Positions 44,269 through 52,581 of a stretch of 64,000 nucleotides of DNA are shown here, piece by piece. A program made the translations under genes and the position numbers. Below the pieces are notes generated by a model. It was not told the origin of the DNA. It did no database searches and was given only the letters and a program-made list of their open reading frames with translations. This DNA comes from JAGOFO01 sp964522105 (GTDB lineage Bacteria; Myxococcota_A; UBA9042; DTJE01): positions 1-64,000 of the forward strand of contig CAZFVA010000004.1 of NCBI GenBank assembly GCA_964522105.1, given 5' to 3'. Numbering within the stretch: the stretch's first letter is position 1; every line of letters starts with the position of its first letter.

Positions 44269-45405
44269 TCACATGCCCATGTCAGTTCGTGCCACTTCAA
44301 CTTTTGACGTAAAGCCCTTTCGCGCCGGATCAAGGCTGTGCACAGCTCTGGTAACAAGATAACGCCCACTGAACAGCTTGCCGAACCCTTTGAATTCAAC
44401 GGTATTTCCGGCAAGGATTTGTGCGTTGCCCTTTGTTTCCATCCTTCCTCTGATAAAGCGCAAAGCAGTTCTTGTCAGAATCCTGGCTGCGATTTCTTCA
44501 GCTTCCTTTTCTGACCAGACAGGTATGTCAGTAATTCTAAGTACTCTTCCGGCATCCGGGTCTTCCCAGAAAGCCTTTCCCACGGCAACTCCGCCGCTTT
44601 CTCCGCCGAATTCAAGGTCTGGTGTTTCGGCTTTGCCGGAAATAACTTTCTTGTTAACCGGGTCCCAGGAGCGAATTTCAACGGCTCTGTATTGTCTGGA
44701 TGCGCACAGCCTGAATTCGGCGTCACCGGCCAGAATGCCTCCGTTGCTGCAGGCGTCTGTCGTTCTGACAAAAACCAGAGAGGCGTCATCAAGAACTTCC
44801 GGCTTAAGAAAGTTCAATTTTCTGTTGTTGTCCGGCTCAGATTTTATGAAACCGCCGTTGGCCAGTGCAAGCCAGTCGCATAAAGCCCGGTCAGAAGCGT
44901 TCATCTGCGGGATGTAGTAGTGACCGTCTCTCCCCGGAATGGTTTTACCTGGCTCAAGCGCCGAATCTGGCCCGCTGTCTCCGCCGGATTCCCTGATGAT
45001 TTCCTTCAGCAGAGCATCTGATTGCACCGACGGTTTTCTGCCATCACCCCATACGCGGGTTCTTGAACCCATTGACAGTCGGTGGGAAAAATCGAATCCT
45101 GAAATGGTCACAAATGAAGGTTGTTCTACGGAAAAATGGGGCTCGATGGTGTTAATTTCCCCAAGGATCAACCCGTTTTCCTTGCTTGATTGTCCAATGC
45201 CCAGGCGGACTTCCATGCCCGTTTTGATTTCATCCAGAAGCTCAACTCCAGCTCGAAGTGTCATTTTGATTTCGAATGAGGACGGTTCCATCAGGCGCAG
45301 GTCAGCCGTTGCTTTTTCCACCAGGGCTGCAAATGGCACTCCGGTTTTTCCTGCAGAATCTTTGCCGGCTATGGAGATATTGCAACTCGCGGTGTCTCCA
45401 TTCAT
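44269..45405 (-). CDS. contractile injection system hub protein (gp27/GPD-like)
   Basis: A 378-residue protein resembling phage late-control protein D and the N-terminal half of VgrG/Pvc8, which form the trimeric hub between tube and spike. Supporting features are the opening domain (SFEIKMTLRAGVELLDEIKTG), a DWLALANGGF block, and a C-terminus FSGRYLVTRAVHSLDPARKG, typical of this fold. There is no OB-fold spike domain, so a separate gpV-like spike would be needed, and none is found here. ATG 45405 has AAGGAG eight bases upstream; the GTG at 45414, overlapping the preceding stop, is the other candidate. It is the last gene of the operon, and only outward-facing genes follow. Confidence 0.82.
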   Translation of the reverse strand: MNGDTASCNISIAGKDSAGKTGVPFAALVEKATADLRLMEPSSFEIKMTLRAGVELLDEIKTGMEVRLGIGQSSKENGLILGEINTIEPHFSVEQPSFVTISGFDFSHRLSMGSRTRVWGDGRKPSVQSDALLKEIIRESGGDSGPDSALEPGKTIPGRDGHYYIPQMNASDRALCDWLALANGGFIKSEPDNNRKLNFLKPEVLDDASLVFVRTTDACSNGGILAGDAEFRLCASRQYRAVEIRSWDPVNKKVISGKAETPDLEFGGESGGVAVGKAFWEDPDAGRVLRITDIPVWSEKEAEEIAARILTRTALRFIRGRMETKGNAQILAGNTVEFKGFGKLFSGRYLVTRAVHSLDPARKGFTSKVEVARTDMGM

Positions 45406-45410
45406 GTCAT

Positions 45411-46124
45411 TCACTCCTTGTTCTTGCGTCCAAGCTTCAGTTTGATTCCATCCAGGTCGGCCAGAGGGTTTTCAATTCCACTGGCAACGGCGATGTTCTG
45501 CCACTCTTCCGGGGAGTCGTAGAATCTTGTTGCAATTCCCGTCAGGGTGTCGTCAGTGCCAGCCGTGATCTCCCGGTCTCCGTTGCCCGTGGCGGTCTGT
45601 CTGGAAATCTGGTCACCGGCAGGTGTTGCCTCGATCAGATCAATTTCCACGCGGGCCCGGACCGGGGTTCCATCGGACAGGAACATGACATAAGCGACCT
45701 TGATTCTTTTGACATACCAGGGGCATGAATTGTAGGAGTCGTTTTCGGACATGAAACGGCCCCATTGAAATAGAACTTTAGGGGGGCGCTTGAGGTCGGG
45801 GTCCTGGTGTACAAGGGCCTCCAGCTTGTCAATGTAGCGGCGTCTGACGTTTTGCCGTTCTTCGTAAGTATCAAAATACAGATTTCCAAGGGCCAGCTTT
45901 CTGGAGGTGCCATGGGTCCACTCCTTGTCTCCGGAGTCCAGTCCGTGGCGACTGTGTTCCTTGAATTCCGTGGATTTCTCGACTGTTATGGCTGCGGGGT
46001 TGTAGTTGAACACGAAATCAGCGCCGCCATCCCGGGGAAAACCGCCCCAACCTCTGTCGATGACATGAAGAAATGCTTTGGAGAGCGAACCGTTTGAAGC
46101 GTGACATCCAGAAAGAAAATCCAT
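45411..46124 (-). CDS. LysM-bearing contractile injection system tube/baseplate protein (Pvc7/Afp7-like)
   Basis: A 237-residue protein. The first 170 residues match the CIS tube-initiator/baseplate family: a beta-rich start (DFVFNYNPAAITVEKS), then PPKVLFQWGRF and VKRIKVAYVMFLSDGTPVRA. The last 45 residues form a LysM-like fold (DTLTGIATRFYDSPEEWQNI and DLDGIKLKL). In eCIS and R-type tails this protein links the inner tube to the hub, which is the next gene. The ATG at 46124 overlaps the preceding stop (TAATG) with AGAGG six bases before it. The stop is followed at once by the hub gene. Confidence 0.87.
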   Translation of the reverse strand: MDFLSGCHASNGSLSKAFLHVIDRGWGGFPRDGGADFVFNYNPAAITVEKSTEFKEHSRHGLDSGDKEWTHGTSRKLALGNLYFDTYEERQNVRRRYIDKLEALVHQDPDLKRPPKVLFQWGRFMSENDSYNSCPWYVKRIKVAYVMFLSDGTPVRARVEIDLIEATPAGDQISRQTATGNGDREITAGTDDTLTGIATRFYDSPEEWQNIAVASGIENPLADLDGIKLKLGRKNKE

Positions 46125-48295
46125 TACCAACCTCTTTCAAATTCCTGTTCGATCGTTCTCATGATTCGCTCGTAGACTTTTTCAGTCAGTATTTCGACGT
46201 CTGAAAGATCGGGATTATCCAGGACTCGGTTGTAAGTTTTATTCTGGTCTTCTTCTGGTACAAAACTATCGCTGTTCGGGTTGTCGTTTCGATTTGCTGC
46301 GTTTCTGCCTGTCAGTATTGAGCTTTGTTCGGCAGCCCATAAGCCGGGTTGTCCAGTCTGCAACTGGTTTTCGCCCGCCCATTGATTGACGGCTCCATTG
46401 TGTCCTGAAGACATATCGTTCTGTGAGGACTTGCGGCCTGACTGGTTCAGTCCATGCAGATTGTTTGGTGTCGATAGTGTTCCTGAACTTGCCCGTTCTT
46501 TTTTGTCGAAGCTCGGGAGCGTCATCTCTGGTGATTTGAAAGAACTGACTGTTTCGTTGTGCAGACTGACAGTGGGTAGATTGTCTTGCGCAGCGTCAGT
46601 GGCATAGCCCGATTCCGCTCGTTTTGGCAGTTCGGGTGTCAAGTGGGATTGCAGCAGCGTCGGATACAGCAAAGATTTTGTTGCTTCGATGGCGGCTGAA
46701 GGCTGCCGGGCACCTGGCATGTGGATGTCATCATTATTGCCGGACTGCCTGTCCCCCGTTGAATCCGCTGATCGCGACAGCTTAAAGGCTCCGAGTTCAG
46801 TGGCAAATGGTGATAGCGAAGCATAAGGTCTAGTTGTGGCCGGTTCATATGGCTCTGCAGACAAGTCTGTGAATGTGCGCGTGGGTGCAGGCTCTTTCCG
46901 GGTAATGTTTTCCATTTTCGTGGACAGAGGCTTAATCGGTGATATGCCGGGGTAGTCAACGAGGTTCGAATAATTCCCGCGCGTGGACAGCCCGGGCTCA
47001 GTCGCCTGTTGTAAGACAGGGCGCTTGCGGACCTCTTTCTCCGGGTTGCTTCGAACGGTTGTTTCAAACTTATCGGATTGATTTCTGTCATAAGTCGACA
47101 GGAGCTCCGGCTTGTCTGGTAAAGCTTGTTCGGGCTTAACTGACGTTATTAATGCGGCAAATTCAGGTTGAAAGTTTTTGAAATCAGAACCGGACATTTT
47201 ACCGTATTTTTCAGGTATGGATTCGATTGCGCCGGTACTGTCTTGTTTCTGTGCGTTCGGTCTGGCTGGCAAGGCGGCACATTCATTCCTGCGGCTGTGC
47301 GCTGAAACGGTTTCCGGTTGGCTCGAAGCATTTGCAAGATAGATGGAATCTGACAATTCTGATGCTGAATAAGTCGCGCTCAGTCTGCTTTTGAATTGAT
47401 CGGCGCGGTTAACAGTTTGAAAAAAGGAGTTGTCAGTTCCTGCATCAATAGTTGTCCGGCGACCATTCTGCGCCGTGACATTGTTTCTTTCCTGTACCGA
47501 TGCGGCTTTGTCGAATGTCGGCGTGCGCCCGGCTTCAGTGTTCAGGATCTGCGTAAGGTTTTTTGCGGAAGAAATGCAGCAGGTGGTGGCCTCGTCACCC
47601 GGCCTGAATTTTTCGGTGACTGATGGTGTGTTTTGAAGTATTGACGGTGGTTCTGCCGGTCGAGTTGACAGCGCAAGGCCATCCTGGTGCCAGCCATTTG
47701 AATTGATTGAACTTATCGTGTGTTTCGGGCAGTCGGCCTTCCTGCCGGCCTTTCTTTCGGTCCGAATGGTCACAGCTTCGCCGTATGGCTGCAGTCCTGT
47801 TGAGCTGTCGGCCGAAGTGTGTGGCGGGCTTTTAATAGCGGTATTTCTGCCCTGGATATCTTTGTCGGCTAAAACCCCTGAGTACTCGGATCGGGATGAA
47901 AAGGTGTTGATAATATTTGTGGAGCAATCTGTTCTATGGACGCAGCAGTCTTCAAAGCTGGTCGAGGCTTCGCGTTTTGCGTATGCGGGGACAAAGGTAA
48001 GGTTGCTCCTGCCGTGCGTTGCCAGCAAAGATTGGCAGATGTCCGGAGAGCGCAAGTCTCTGTGTGTCAGCCCGGCGTGTCTTTCTGTAATTCGGTCGTA
48101 TTCATGTGGCTCTTCGTTCTTTCGTTTTGACAGCCTCAGGTTTGTTTGAAGTGGAAAGTCTACCTCGAGGTCCTGCTGTTCACTGCTTTGCGCGTTGCTG
48201 CCAAGTGTTGTCTTGAAAGGTCTGGCCCCGATTGTTTTTACTGGAAGGCTTTGATACCTGTCGGCAATGCGCCCGAAAGGGCCGGTCATTTCCAT
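46124..48295 (-). CDS. 723-residue low-complexity eCIS-operon protein with short helical C-terminus
   Basis: Nearly the whole chain is polar (Ser, Thr, Asn, Gln, Arg, Pro, Glu) with few hydrophobic runs, no signal peptide and no membrane segment, so it is probably disordered. Only the last 35 residues look ordered: DNPDLSDVEILTEKVYERIM then RTIEQEFERGW, an amphipathic helix. Many eCIS operons have a variable gene at this place, before the LysM gene, whose only shared part is a similar C-terminal helix; that comparison is from memory. It overlaps tube 2 by ten bases and the LysM gene by one. Candidate roles are an inner-tube cargo, a length ruler, or an anchor. It is not a recognisable toxin. 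Frame integrity over 2.1 kb argues for a real gene. Confidence 0.7.
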   Translation of the reverse strand: MEMTGPFGRIADRYQSLPVKTIGARPFKTTLGSNAQSSEQQDLEVDFPLQTNLRLSKRKNEEPHEYDRITERHAGLTHRDLRSPDICQSLLATHGRSNLTFVPAYAKREASTSFEDCCVHRTDCSTNIINTFSSRSEYSGVLADKDIQGRNTAIKSPPHTSADSSTGLQPYGEAVTIRTERKAGRKADCPKHTISSINSNGWHQDGLALSTRPAEPPSILQNTPSVTEKFRPGDEATTCCISSAKNLTQILNTEAGRTPTFDKAASVQERNNVTAQNGRRTTIDAGTDNSFFQTVNRADQFKSRLSATYSASELSDSIYLANASSQPETVSAHSRRNECAALPARPNAQKQDSTGAIESIPEKYGKMSGSDFKNFQPEFAALITSVKPEQALPDKPELLSTYDRNQSDKFETTVRSNPEKEVRKRPVLQQATEPGLSTRGNYSNLVDYPGISPIKPLSTKMENITRKEPAPTRTFTDLSAEPYEPATTRPYASLSPFATELGAFKLSRSADSTGDRQSGNNDDIHMPGARQPSAAIEATKSLLYPTLLQSHLTPELPKRAESGYATDAAQDNLPTVSLHNETVSSFKSPEMTLPSFDKKERASSGTLSTPNNLHGLNQSGRKSSQNDMSSGHNGAVNQWAGENQLQTGQPGLWAAEQSSILTGRNAANRNDNPNSDSFVPEEDQNKTYNRVLDNPDLSDVEILTEKVYERIMRTIEQEFERGW

Positions 48296-48807
48296 GTTGA
48301 AAATCCGGCTTGAAGCGCCCCTTTCTTTTCGTTCTGGCTGCTGAAGTCAAATGATTCGTAAATGATTTCAATTTCTTCAAAAAGAAACCTGCTGGAATTT
48401 GAATCAAGAACAGGCCCTGAATATGCGGATAAAAAGGCGCCAAAAAGATTAAAACGCCCCGTCTCTTCTCCTTTGTCGTCGTTGATGATGATCGAAATAC
48501 TTGTTCGTGCCTGTGGTTCTCTTGTCGGTCTGGATGAGGATTTCATCCAGGAAACCAACTCTCTTGAGGCCGCGATGAACCCCCTTTTCAGCGTGAGAGG
48601 GGTAAATTTTCCCGGCCCTGGAAGAATGACCGGACCTGTCAGGTTGCCACCTTCTGAAAAGCTGAGGGTTTCTGATCGCCATTGAAGTCCGCGGGCTTCG
48701 GAAAATCTGCCGTGACAAATTCCATCTATTTCAATGGCAAATGAAAAGGATGTCAGAGGATCTGAGCGTCCGCTGCCGCCAGCGAGTTGTTCTAATGGAT
48801 TGATCAT
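48286..48807 (-). CDS. contractile injection system inner tube protein 2 (gp19-like)
   Basis: A 173-residue protein of the gp19/Hcp-like tube family (T4 gp19, Pvc1/Pvc5). It has FSFAIEIDGICHGRFSEARG at the N-terminus and TLKRGFIAASRELVSWM in the middle, the same order as in tube 1 (LKRGYVASDELWKWRKK). The C-terminal strand FEEIEIIYESFDF is also typical. Such proteins form the hexameric inner tube that is pushed into the target. It is longer than tube 1 and has an N-terminal extension, so it may form the special rings near the baseplate. GGGGG precedes the ATG. The end overlaps the 723-residue protein by ten bases. Confidence 0.87.
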   Translation of the reverse strand: MINPLEQLAGGSGRSDPLTSFSFAIEIDGICHGRFSEARGLQWRSETLSFSEGGNLTGPVILPGPGKFTPLTLKRGFIAASRELVSWMKSSSRPTREPQARTSISIIINDDKGEETGRFNLFGAFLSAYSGPVLDSNSSRFLFEEIEIIYESFDFSSQNEKKGALQAGFSTWK

Positions 48808-48839
48808 CTGGACCCCCTTTGCTTTGAAAAAACTGTGCC

Positions 48840-50333
48840 CTATACGGTAGAGTCCATTCCAATCGAGATTCTGACGAATTTAGCCGGCTTGACTGGAGCC
48901 AGATCTATTTCGGCATGTATTCGGCCGGCCGAAATCTCTTCCGGGGGATTTGTTTCGAAATCGCACTTGACCCGCCATGCCTGTTCTGAAGTTTCCCCTG
49001 CGAGCATGCCTTTTTTGTGGAGTTCTCTTGCGAAGGCAGAAAGCTTTCTTGCGATCGTTTCCCACAGCGTTGCTTCATTCGGTTCGAATGCAGCCCACGC
49101 AAGACCCGGCTCGAGAGTTTTTCGTACCGCGTTAATGAATCTGGCGGATCCCAGGTCCCATCCATCGGTGGTGACGGCTGCCCAGGGCCTGACACCTTGA
49201 TGCTGGATAATGGTGTTCACGCCTGATGTGGCCAGGGTTGCCGCTGAGCCTGTGTTTGTAAACGAGGTCAGCTCTGCAACGTCGGTCAGTTTGATATTTG
49301 CCGGTGTTCGATGCGGGCCTGTTTCGTTGTCAATACGTGCGAAAAGCCCAGCGGCGTATGCGGAAGGAGGAGTCACCATTCCGGACGATGAAACAACCCA
49401 CGGGTAATAGGCCGCTGCATGTCTTGATTGAAGTGGAACGAACCAGTCGATTACTTCCTTCAAGCTGCAATGAGGCGGTGCGTCCAGGATGGCAATAGAG
49501 GCGCCTGTTCTGGTTGTGGCATTTACCAGAGCCATCTGTACTTTCAGAACGCTGCTGATGTTCAGGAATGGCCCCATGCCAAGTTTTGCAGCTCTTGAAT
49601 GCAGCCAGAATAAATCCGGGGCAAGAAAAGAGTCACATTCTTCTGTTCTGAGCAGGGCTTCAAGCGGAGAGTCTTCTTTTTGGAGTCTTTCGTTGGTGGA
49701 ACCTGTGAAATCATCAGGCTCTGTCTCGTCGATAGCGTCCCGCCCTCCGGACATGATGATGTTCAGGCATTCGGGGATATTGGACAGATCGACTTGAAAA
49801 AGTCTTATTAAACGTTCTGCCGTGTTTGATCTGGCCGACTGTAGATCAAAAAATTCGACAGTTTTTCTATTCAAGGCCGTTTTAAGCGCGCAAGAAATTT
49901 CGCCATTATGGATAGATAACGAAATGTTATTTCCAAACGCGCCTCTCTCCAGGGCTTCGGCACTGAAGATCGTTTTTCCTGATGAGTCAGTCAGGTTGTA
50001 TCTTGCGCGGGAGGCATCTCTGGCAATAACTCTGCTTACGAAGCAGCGTTCCCCGCCATTCATGAAATAGGCTCTGATGGAAGGTTCAAGCAGGCCACCG
50101 TCCGGAGATCCTCCAAATATTTGAATAAATTCATTTGGGCTGTGGATTTCCATGGCCTTTCTTTCCGGCCCGCGAACAGTCAGTCCCATAAACCCGGCCA
50201 CACCAGTTTTGCGCAGCATGAGGGGTTGTTCTTGACGTACAGAAGGTACAAAGAGGATGCCCGGTGTTTGATTGGTCATCTCTGTTTGATAACCCTGGTC
50301 TGTTCTGGTTGCGTCATGACGCTCTGGAATCAT
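48840..50333 (-). CDS. contractile injection system sheath protein 2
   Basis: A 497-residue phage-sheath family protein. Its N-terminal arm reads TPGILFVPSVRQEQP, a domain follows with GVAGFMGLTVRGPERK, and the conserved C-terminal sheath domain has LAWAAFEPNEATLWETIARK and IDLAPVKPAKFVRISIG. Sheath subunits wrap the tube and contract. It is about 95 residues longer than sheath 1, the extra length lying in the central region (about residues 115-245), likely an outward-facing domain. The start is either ATG 50333, overlapping the 55-residue gene by 20 bases, or ATG 50279, which begins just before the sheath arm. Confidence 0.88.
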   Translation of the reverse strand: MIPERHDATRTDQGYQTEMTNQTPGILFVPSVRQEQPLMLRKTGVAGFMGLTVRGPERKAMEIHSPNEFIQIFGGSPDGGLLEPSIRAYFMNGGERCFVSRVIARDASRARYNLTDSSGKTIFSAEALERGAFGNNISLSIHNGEISCALKTALNRKTVEFFDLQSARSNTAERLIRLFQVDLSNIPECLNIIMSGGRDAIDETEPDDFTGSTNERLQKEDSPLEALLRTEECDSFLAPDLFWLHSRAAKLGMGPFLNISSVLKVQMALVNATTRTGASIAILDAPPHCSLKEVIDWFVPLQSRHAAAYYPWVVSSSGMVTPPSAYAAGLFARIDNETGPHRTPANIKLTDVAELTSFTNTGSAATLATSGVNTIIQHQGVRPWAAVTTDGWDLGSARFINAVRKTLEPGLAWAAFEPNEATLWETIARKLSAFARELHKKGMLAGETSEQAWRVKCDFETNPPEEISAGRIHAEIDLAPVKPAKFVRISIGMDSTV

Positions 50334-50481
50334 TTATTTCTCTGTTTATTTCTGATATCTGCTGGACCCATTTGTGTCTTTCCCGGTGTTCCATTTCAAG
50401 GATTTCTTCCTGAGACCAGTGAAAATGGTACGCGACGAAGGCTACCTCCCTGTACAACTGGTCCAGGGGGTAGCGAATCAT
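50314..50481 (-). CDS. 55-residue DUF6760-like eCIS protein
   Basis: The peptide MIRYPLDQLYREVAFVAYHF continues HWSQEEILEMEHRERHKWVQ, a pattern I recognise from very small proteins in eCIS operons of actinobacteria and other phyla (DUF6760). The ATG at 50481 overlaps the preceding stop (ATGA), so the longer 75-codon frame is not used. Its aromatic/His core and acidic-basic helix suggest a small helical assembly factor. By analogy with phage tail chaperones made next to a tail assembly protein, it may act with the upstream 124-residue protein. Exact role unknown. Confidence 0.75.
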   Translation of the reverse strand: MIRYPLDQLYREVAFVAYHFHWSQEEILEMEHRERHKWVQQISEINREINDSRAS

Positions 50482-50852
50482 TCCCCCGGCTGGCAGTCTC
50501 CGCAGATGTCGTATTCGATTGATTGCGCACATGCCGGACATTTAATGCTGGCGATCGTTGAACCGTTTTCGTTGACCCGTTTGTACAATTCCTGCAGGTA
50601 GGCAAGGTCTGAAGCGTATAAATCTTCAATCACCGAAGGATTAATTGATTTGAGATCTCCAAGGCTTGTGATTACGCGGGAAAGCAGTATTACCACCAGA
50701 TAGGCTTTGTTCTGCTGGACTCTGTAATCCTGGAGCGGCGCAATTTCGTCTTTCGCGGTTGCCAGTCTCATCAGGCCCTTTTTGTGTACGCGCCCTTCCT
50801 TGTCTACAAAACCTTTTGGCAGAGTGAATTCGAATTCTGTTTTGAAGCTCAT
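50478..50852 (-). CDS. tail-assembly-type eCIS protein with a Zn-ribbon-like C-terminus
   Basis: A 124-residue protein. It starts FEFTLPKGFVDKEGRVHKKG, the pattern of phage tail assembly proteins with a short beta region, followed by helices (about residues 40-95). It ends with CPACAQSIEYDICGDC, four cysteines as in a Zn ribbon. Position, directly after tube 1 and before a tiny overlapping gene, matches the tail-assembly chaperone pair of contractile tails. AAGGA lies before the ATG. Whether it is a structural part or only helps assembly is not known. Confidence 0.75.
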   Translation of the reverse strand: MSFKTEFEFTLPKGFVDKEGRVHKKGLMRLATAKDEIAPLQDYRVQQNKAYLVVILLSRVITSLGDLKSINPSVIEDLYASDLAYLQELYKRVNENGSTIASIKCPACAQSIEYDICGDCQPGE

Positions 50853-50876
50853 GTTTTTCCTTTTTTGTTAGTGGGT

Positions 50877-51308
50877 TCAGGTGCGTTCAATTTTCTCTAC
50901 TGCAAGTTCGATCTCTTCCACATTGACGTCAGATCCTTTGCCATCAAGAGAAAAGCCTTTCCATTTGCACGGCCAGGCATCGAAGAAGTTGTAGCGGACG
51001 ATTTCTTCGCCATCGTCTGCGCATAGAATGATCGAGCCGGATTTGCGTTCTGCCTTGCCTTCGATCACTTTTTTCCGCCATTTCCAGAGTTCATCACTGG
51101 CAACATAGCCGCGCTTGAGCACAATGTTGGAGTACTTGGTTCTGCCAGGTCTTTTTCGCAATACGAGGTCATCACCATCCTGGTATTCGACGATCTCGGT
51201 TTCAGAGTCGAGGCCATCCACATTGCGAAAAGCCGCTTGAGTTACGCCTTCAATTTCAACTTTGAAATTGAAGTTTCCAATGTGGTCAAAATCCCTTCTG
51301 TTGTTCAT
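50877..51308 (-). CDS. contractile injection system inner tube protein 1 (gp19-like)
   Basis: A 143-residue protein of the T4 gp19-like tube family: FNFKVEIEGVTQAAFRNVDG at the start, VLKRGYVASDELWKWRKKVI in the middle, and VEEIELAVEKIERT at the end. Its length is typical for the main tube subunit of eCIS and R-type tails. It follows sheath 1 by 32 bases, and GGAGG precedes the ATG. It is probably the major tube protein, with tube 2 as a specialised copy. Confidence 0.92.
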   Translation of the reverse strand: MNNRRDFDHIGNFNFKVEIEGVTQAAFRNVDGLDSETEIVEYQDGDDLVLRKRPGRTKYSNIVLKRGYVASDELWKWRKKVIEGKAERKSGSIILCADDGEEIVRYNFFDAWPCKWKGFSLDGKGSDVNVEEIELAVEKIERT

Positions 51309-51340
51309 TCCGGTCCTCCATTCAAAGAATAGTCAGGTTG

Positions 51341-52549
51341 TTAATCCTTGACGTCCGCGCCGCCAGCCATCTGTCCGATCCTGAAGACAACGAATTCGGC
51401 AGGCTTTACCGGACTCATGCCGATATCGACGACGACCCTGCCTGCGTTTATTACTTCTTCGGGGTTAGTTTCCGAGTCGCATTTGACAAAAAAAGCTTGT
51501 TCCGGGGTTTTGCCGAAGAGGGCGCCCTGGCGCCACAGGCGCAGCAGAAATGCGGTAAGGTCGCGGCTGAGGCGCTTCCAGAGTCGCTCGTCGTTCGGTT
51601 CAAAAACGACCCAACCGGTGCCTCTTTCGATTGATTGTTCAGTCATCAGAAACAGGCGTCGCACATTTACATATCTCCAGACAGGGTCATCAGAAAGGGT
51701 TCTTGCGCCCCAGACTCTGATTCCGGAGCCTGGAAGGGCGCGAATGCAGTTGATGCCGCGCGGGTTAAGAAGGTCCTGTTCACCTGTTGTAATAAGGTAC
51801 TTGAGGCCAAGAGCACCCCGGACAAGTTCGTTTGCCGGTGCTTTGTGAACGCCCCTTTCGGCGTCGCAGCGGGCATAGATGCCAGCTACAAAACCGGATG
51901 GTGCGGCCATGACACGGCCATGCACAGGGCTGGCAACTTCAATCCAGGGGAAGTAAATTGCGCCATGTTTTGAAGGCCTTGGCCTGGGGATGGTTTCGAC
52001 CCCGCCTTTTTCAATTGTTTCGGGGCAGTCGAGAATTGCGAATCTGTATTTCATGATTTCGCAGTGAGTAAGGACAGCGTCCTGAATTTCGGGATCTGTT
52101 ATGCCGGGTATGGCAACCAGACTGATGTCATCCAGCGTTTCAAGGGACTTAAGACCTGTTTTTCTACCTATGCCATCGTCGCGGCCGGCAAAACGGGCAA
52201 TTTTGTCGGGTCTTGTCTTTCTGGCACTTTTCTTCGGTCGCTCCGGGTTGTCCGGCTCGATTTCTTCTGTATCGCCAGATTCGCTGAGGCCGACGTTGAC
52301 GATCCAGCAGCGTCCCCCGCCGTTGGAAAAGAAACCGTAGACTGCCTGCGCAAGGTGCTCACTGTCCGAGAAGTCACCGAAGGTCTTTGTGAACATGCTC
52401 CAGTTGCAACAAAGGAACGGTTCATCAATCGGTCCTTTTCTGCATTCTCCGAGGAATGCCGCTGTACTTGAGCCGACCATTTCGAGAGGTCGTGCGCCGG
52501 AATCGACTTCCTCTACATAAACGCCGGGGGAGAGGTAATTTGCTGCCAT
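51341..52549 (-). CDS. contractile injection system sheath protein 1
   Basis: A 402-residue sheath protein. The N-terminal arm is YLSPGVYVEEVDSGARPLEM, then VGSSTAAFLGECRKGPID. The C-terminal sheath domain has GWVVFEPNDERLWKRLSRDL and VVDIGMSPVKPAEFVVFRIG. A charged central loop (EEIEPDNPERPKKSARKTRP, about residues 92-111) is probably surface-exposed. At about 400 residues it is close to the minimal length for eCIS sheaths. AGGAG precedes the ATG. It is the second gene of the operon, after the DUF4255 cap gene. Confidence 0.93.
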   Translation of the reverse strand: MAANYLSPGVYVEEVDSGARPLEMVGSSTAAFLGECRKGPIDEPFLCCNWSMFTKTFGDFSDSEHLAQAVYGFFSNGGGRCWIVNVGLSESGDTEEIEPDNPERPKKSARKTRPDKIARFAGRDDGIGRKTGLKSLETLDDISLVAIPGITDPEIQDAVLTHCEIMKYRFAILDCPETIEKGGVETIPRPRPSKHGAIYFPWIEVASPVHGRVMAAPSGFVAGIYARCDAERGVHKAPANELVRGALGLKYLITTGEQDLLNPRGINCIRALPGSGIRVWGARTLSDDPVWRYVNVRRLFLMTEQSIERGTGWVVFEPNDERLWKRLSRDLTAFLLRLWRQGALFGKTPEQAFFVKCDSETNPEEVINAGRVVVDIGMSPVKPAEFVVFRIGQMAGGADVKD

Positions 52550-52581
52550 TTTGAGACTCCTGCCGTTTGCTGATAGTCAAG

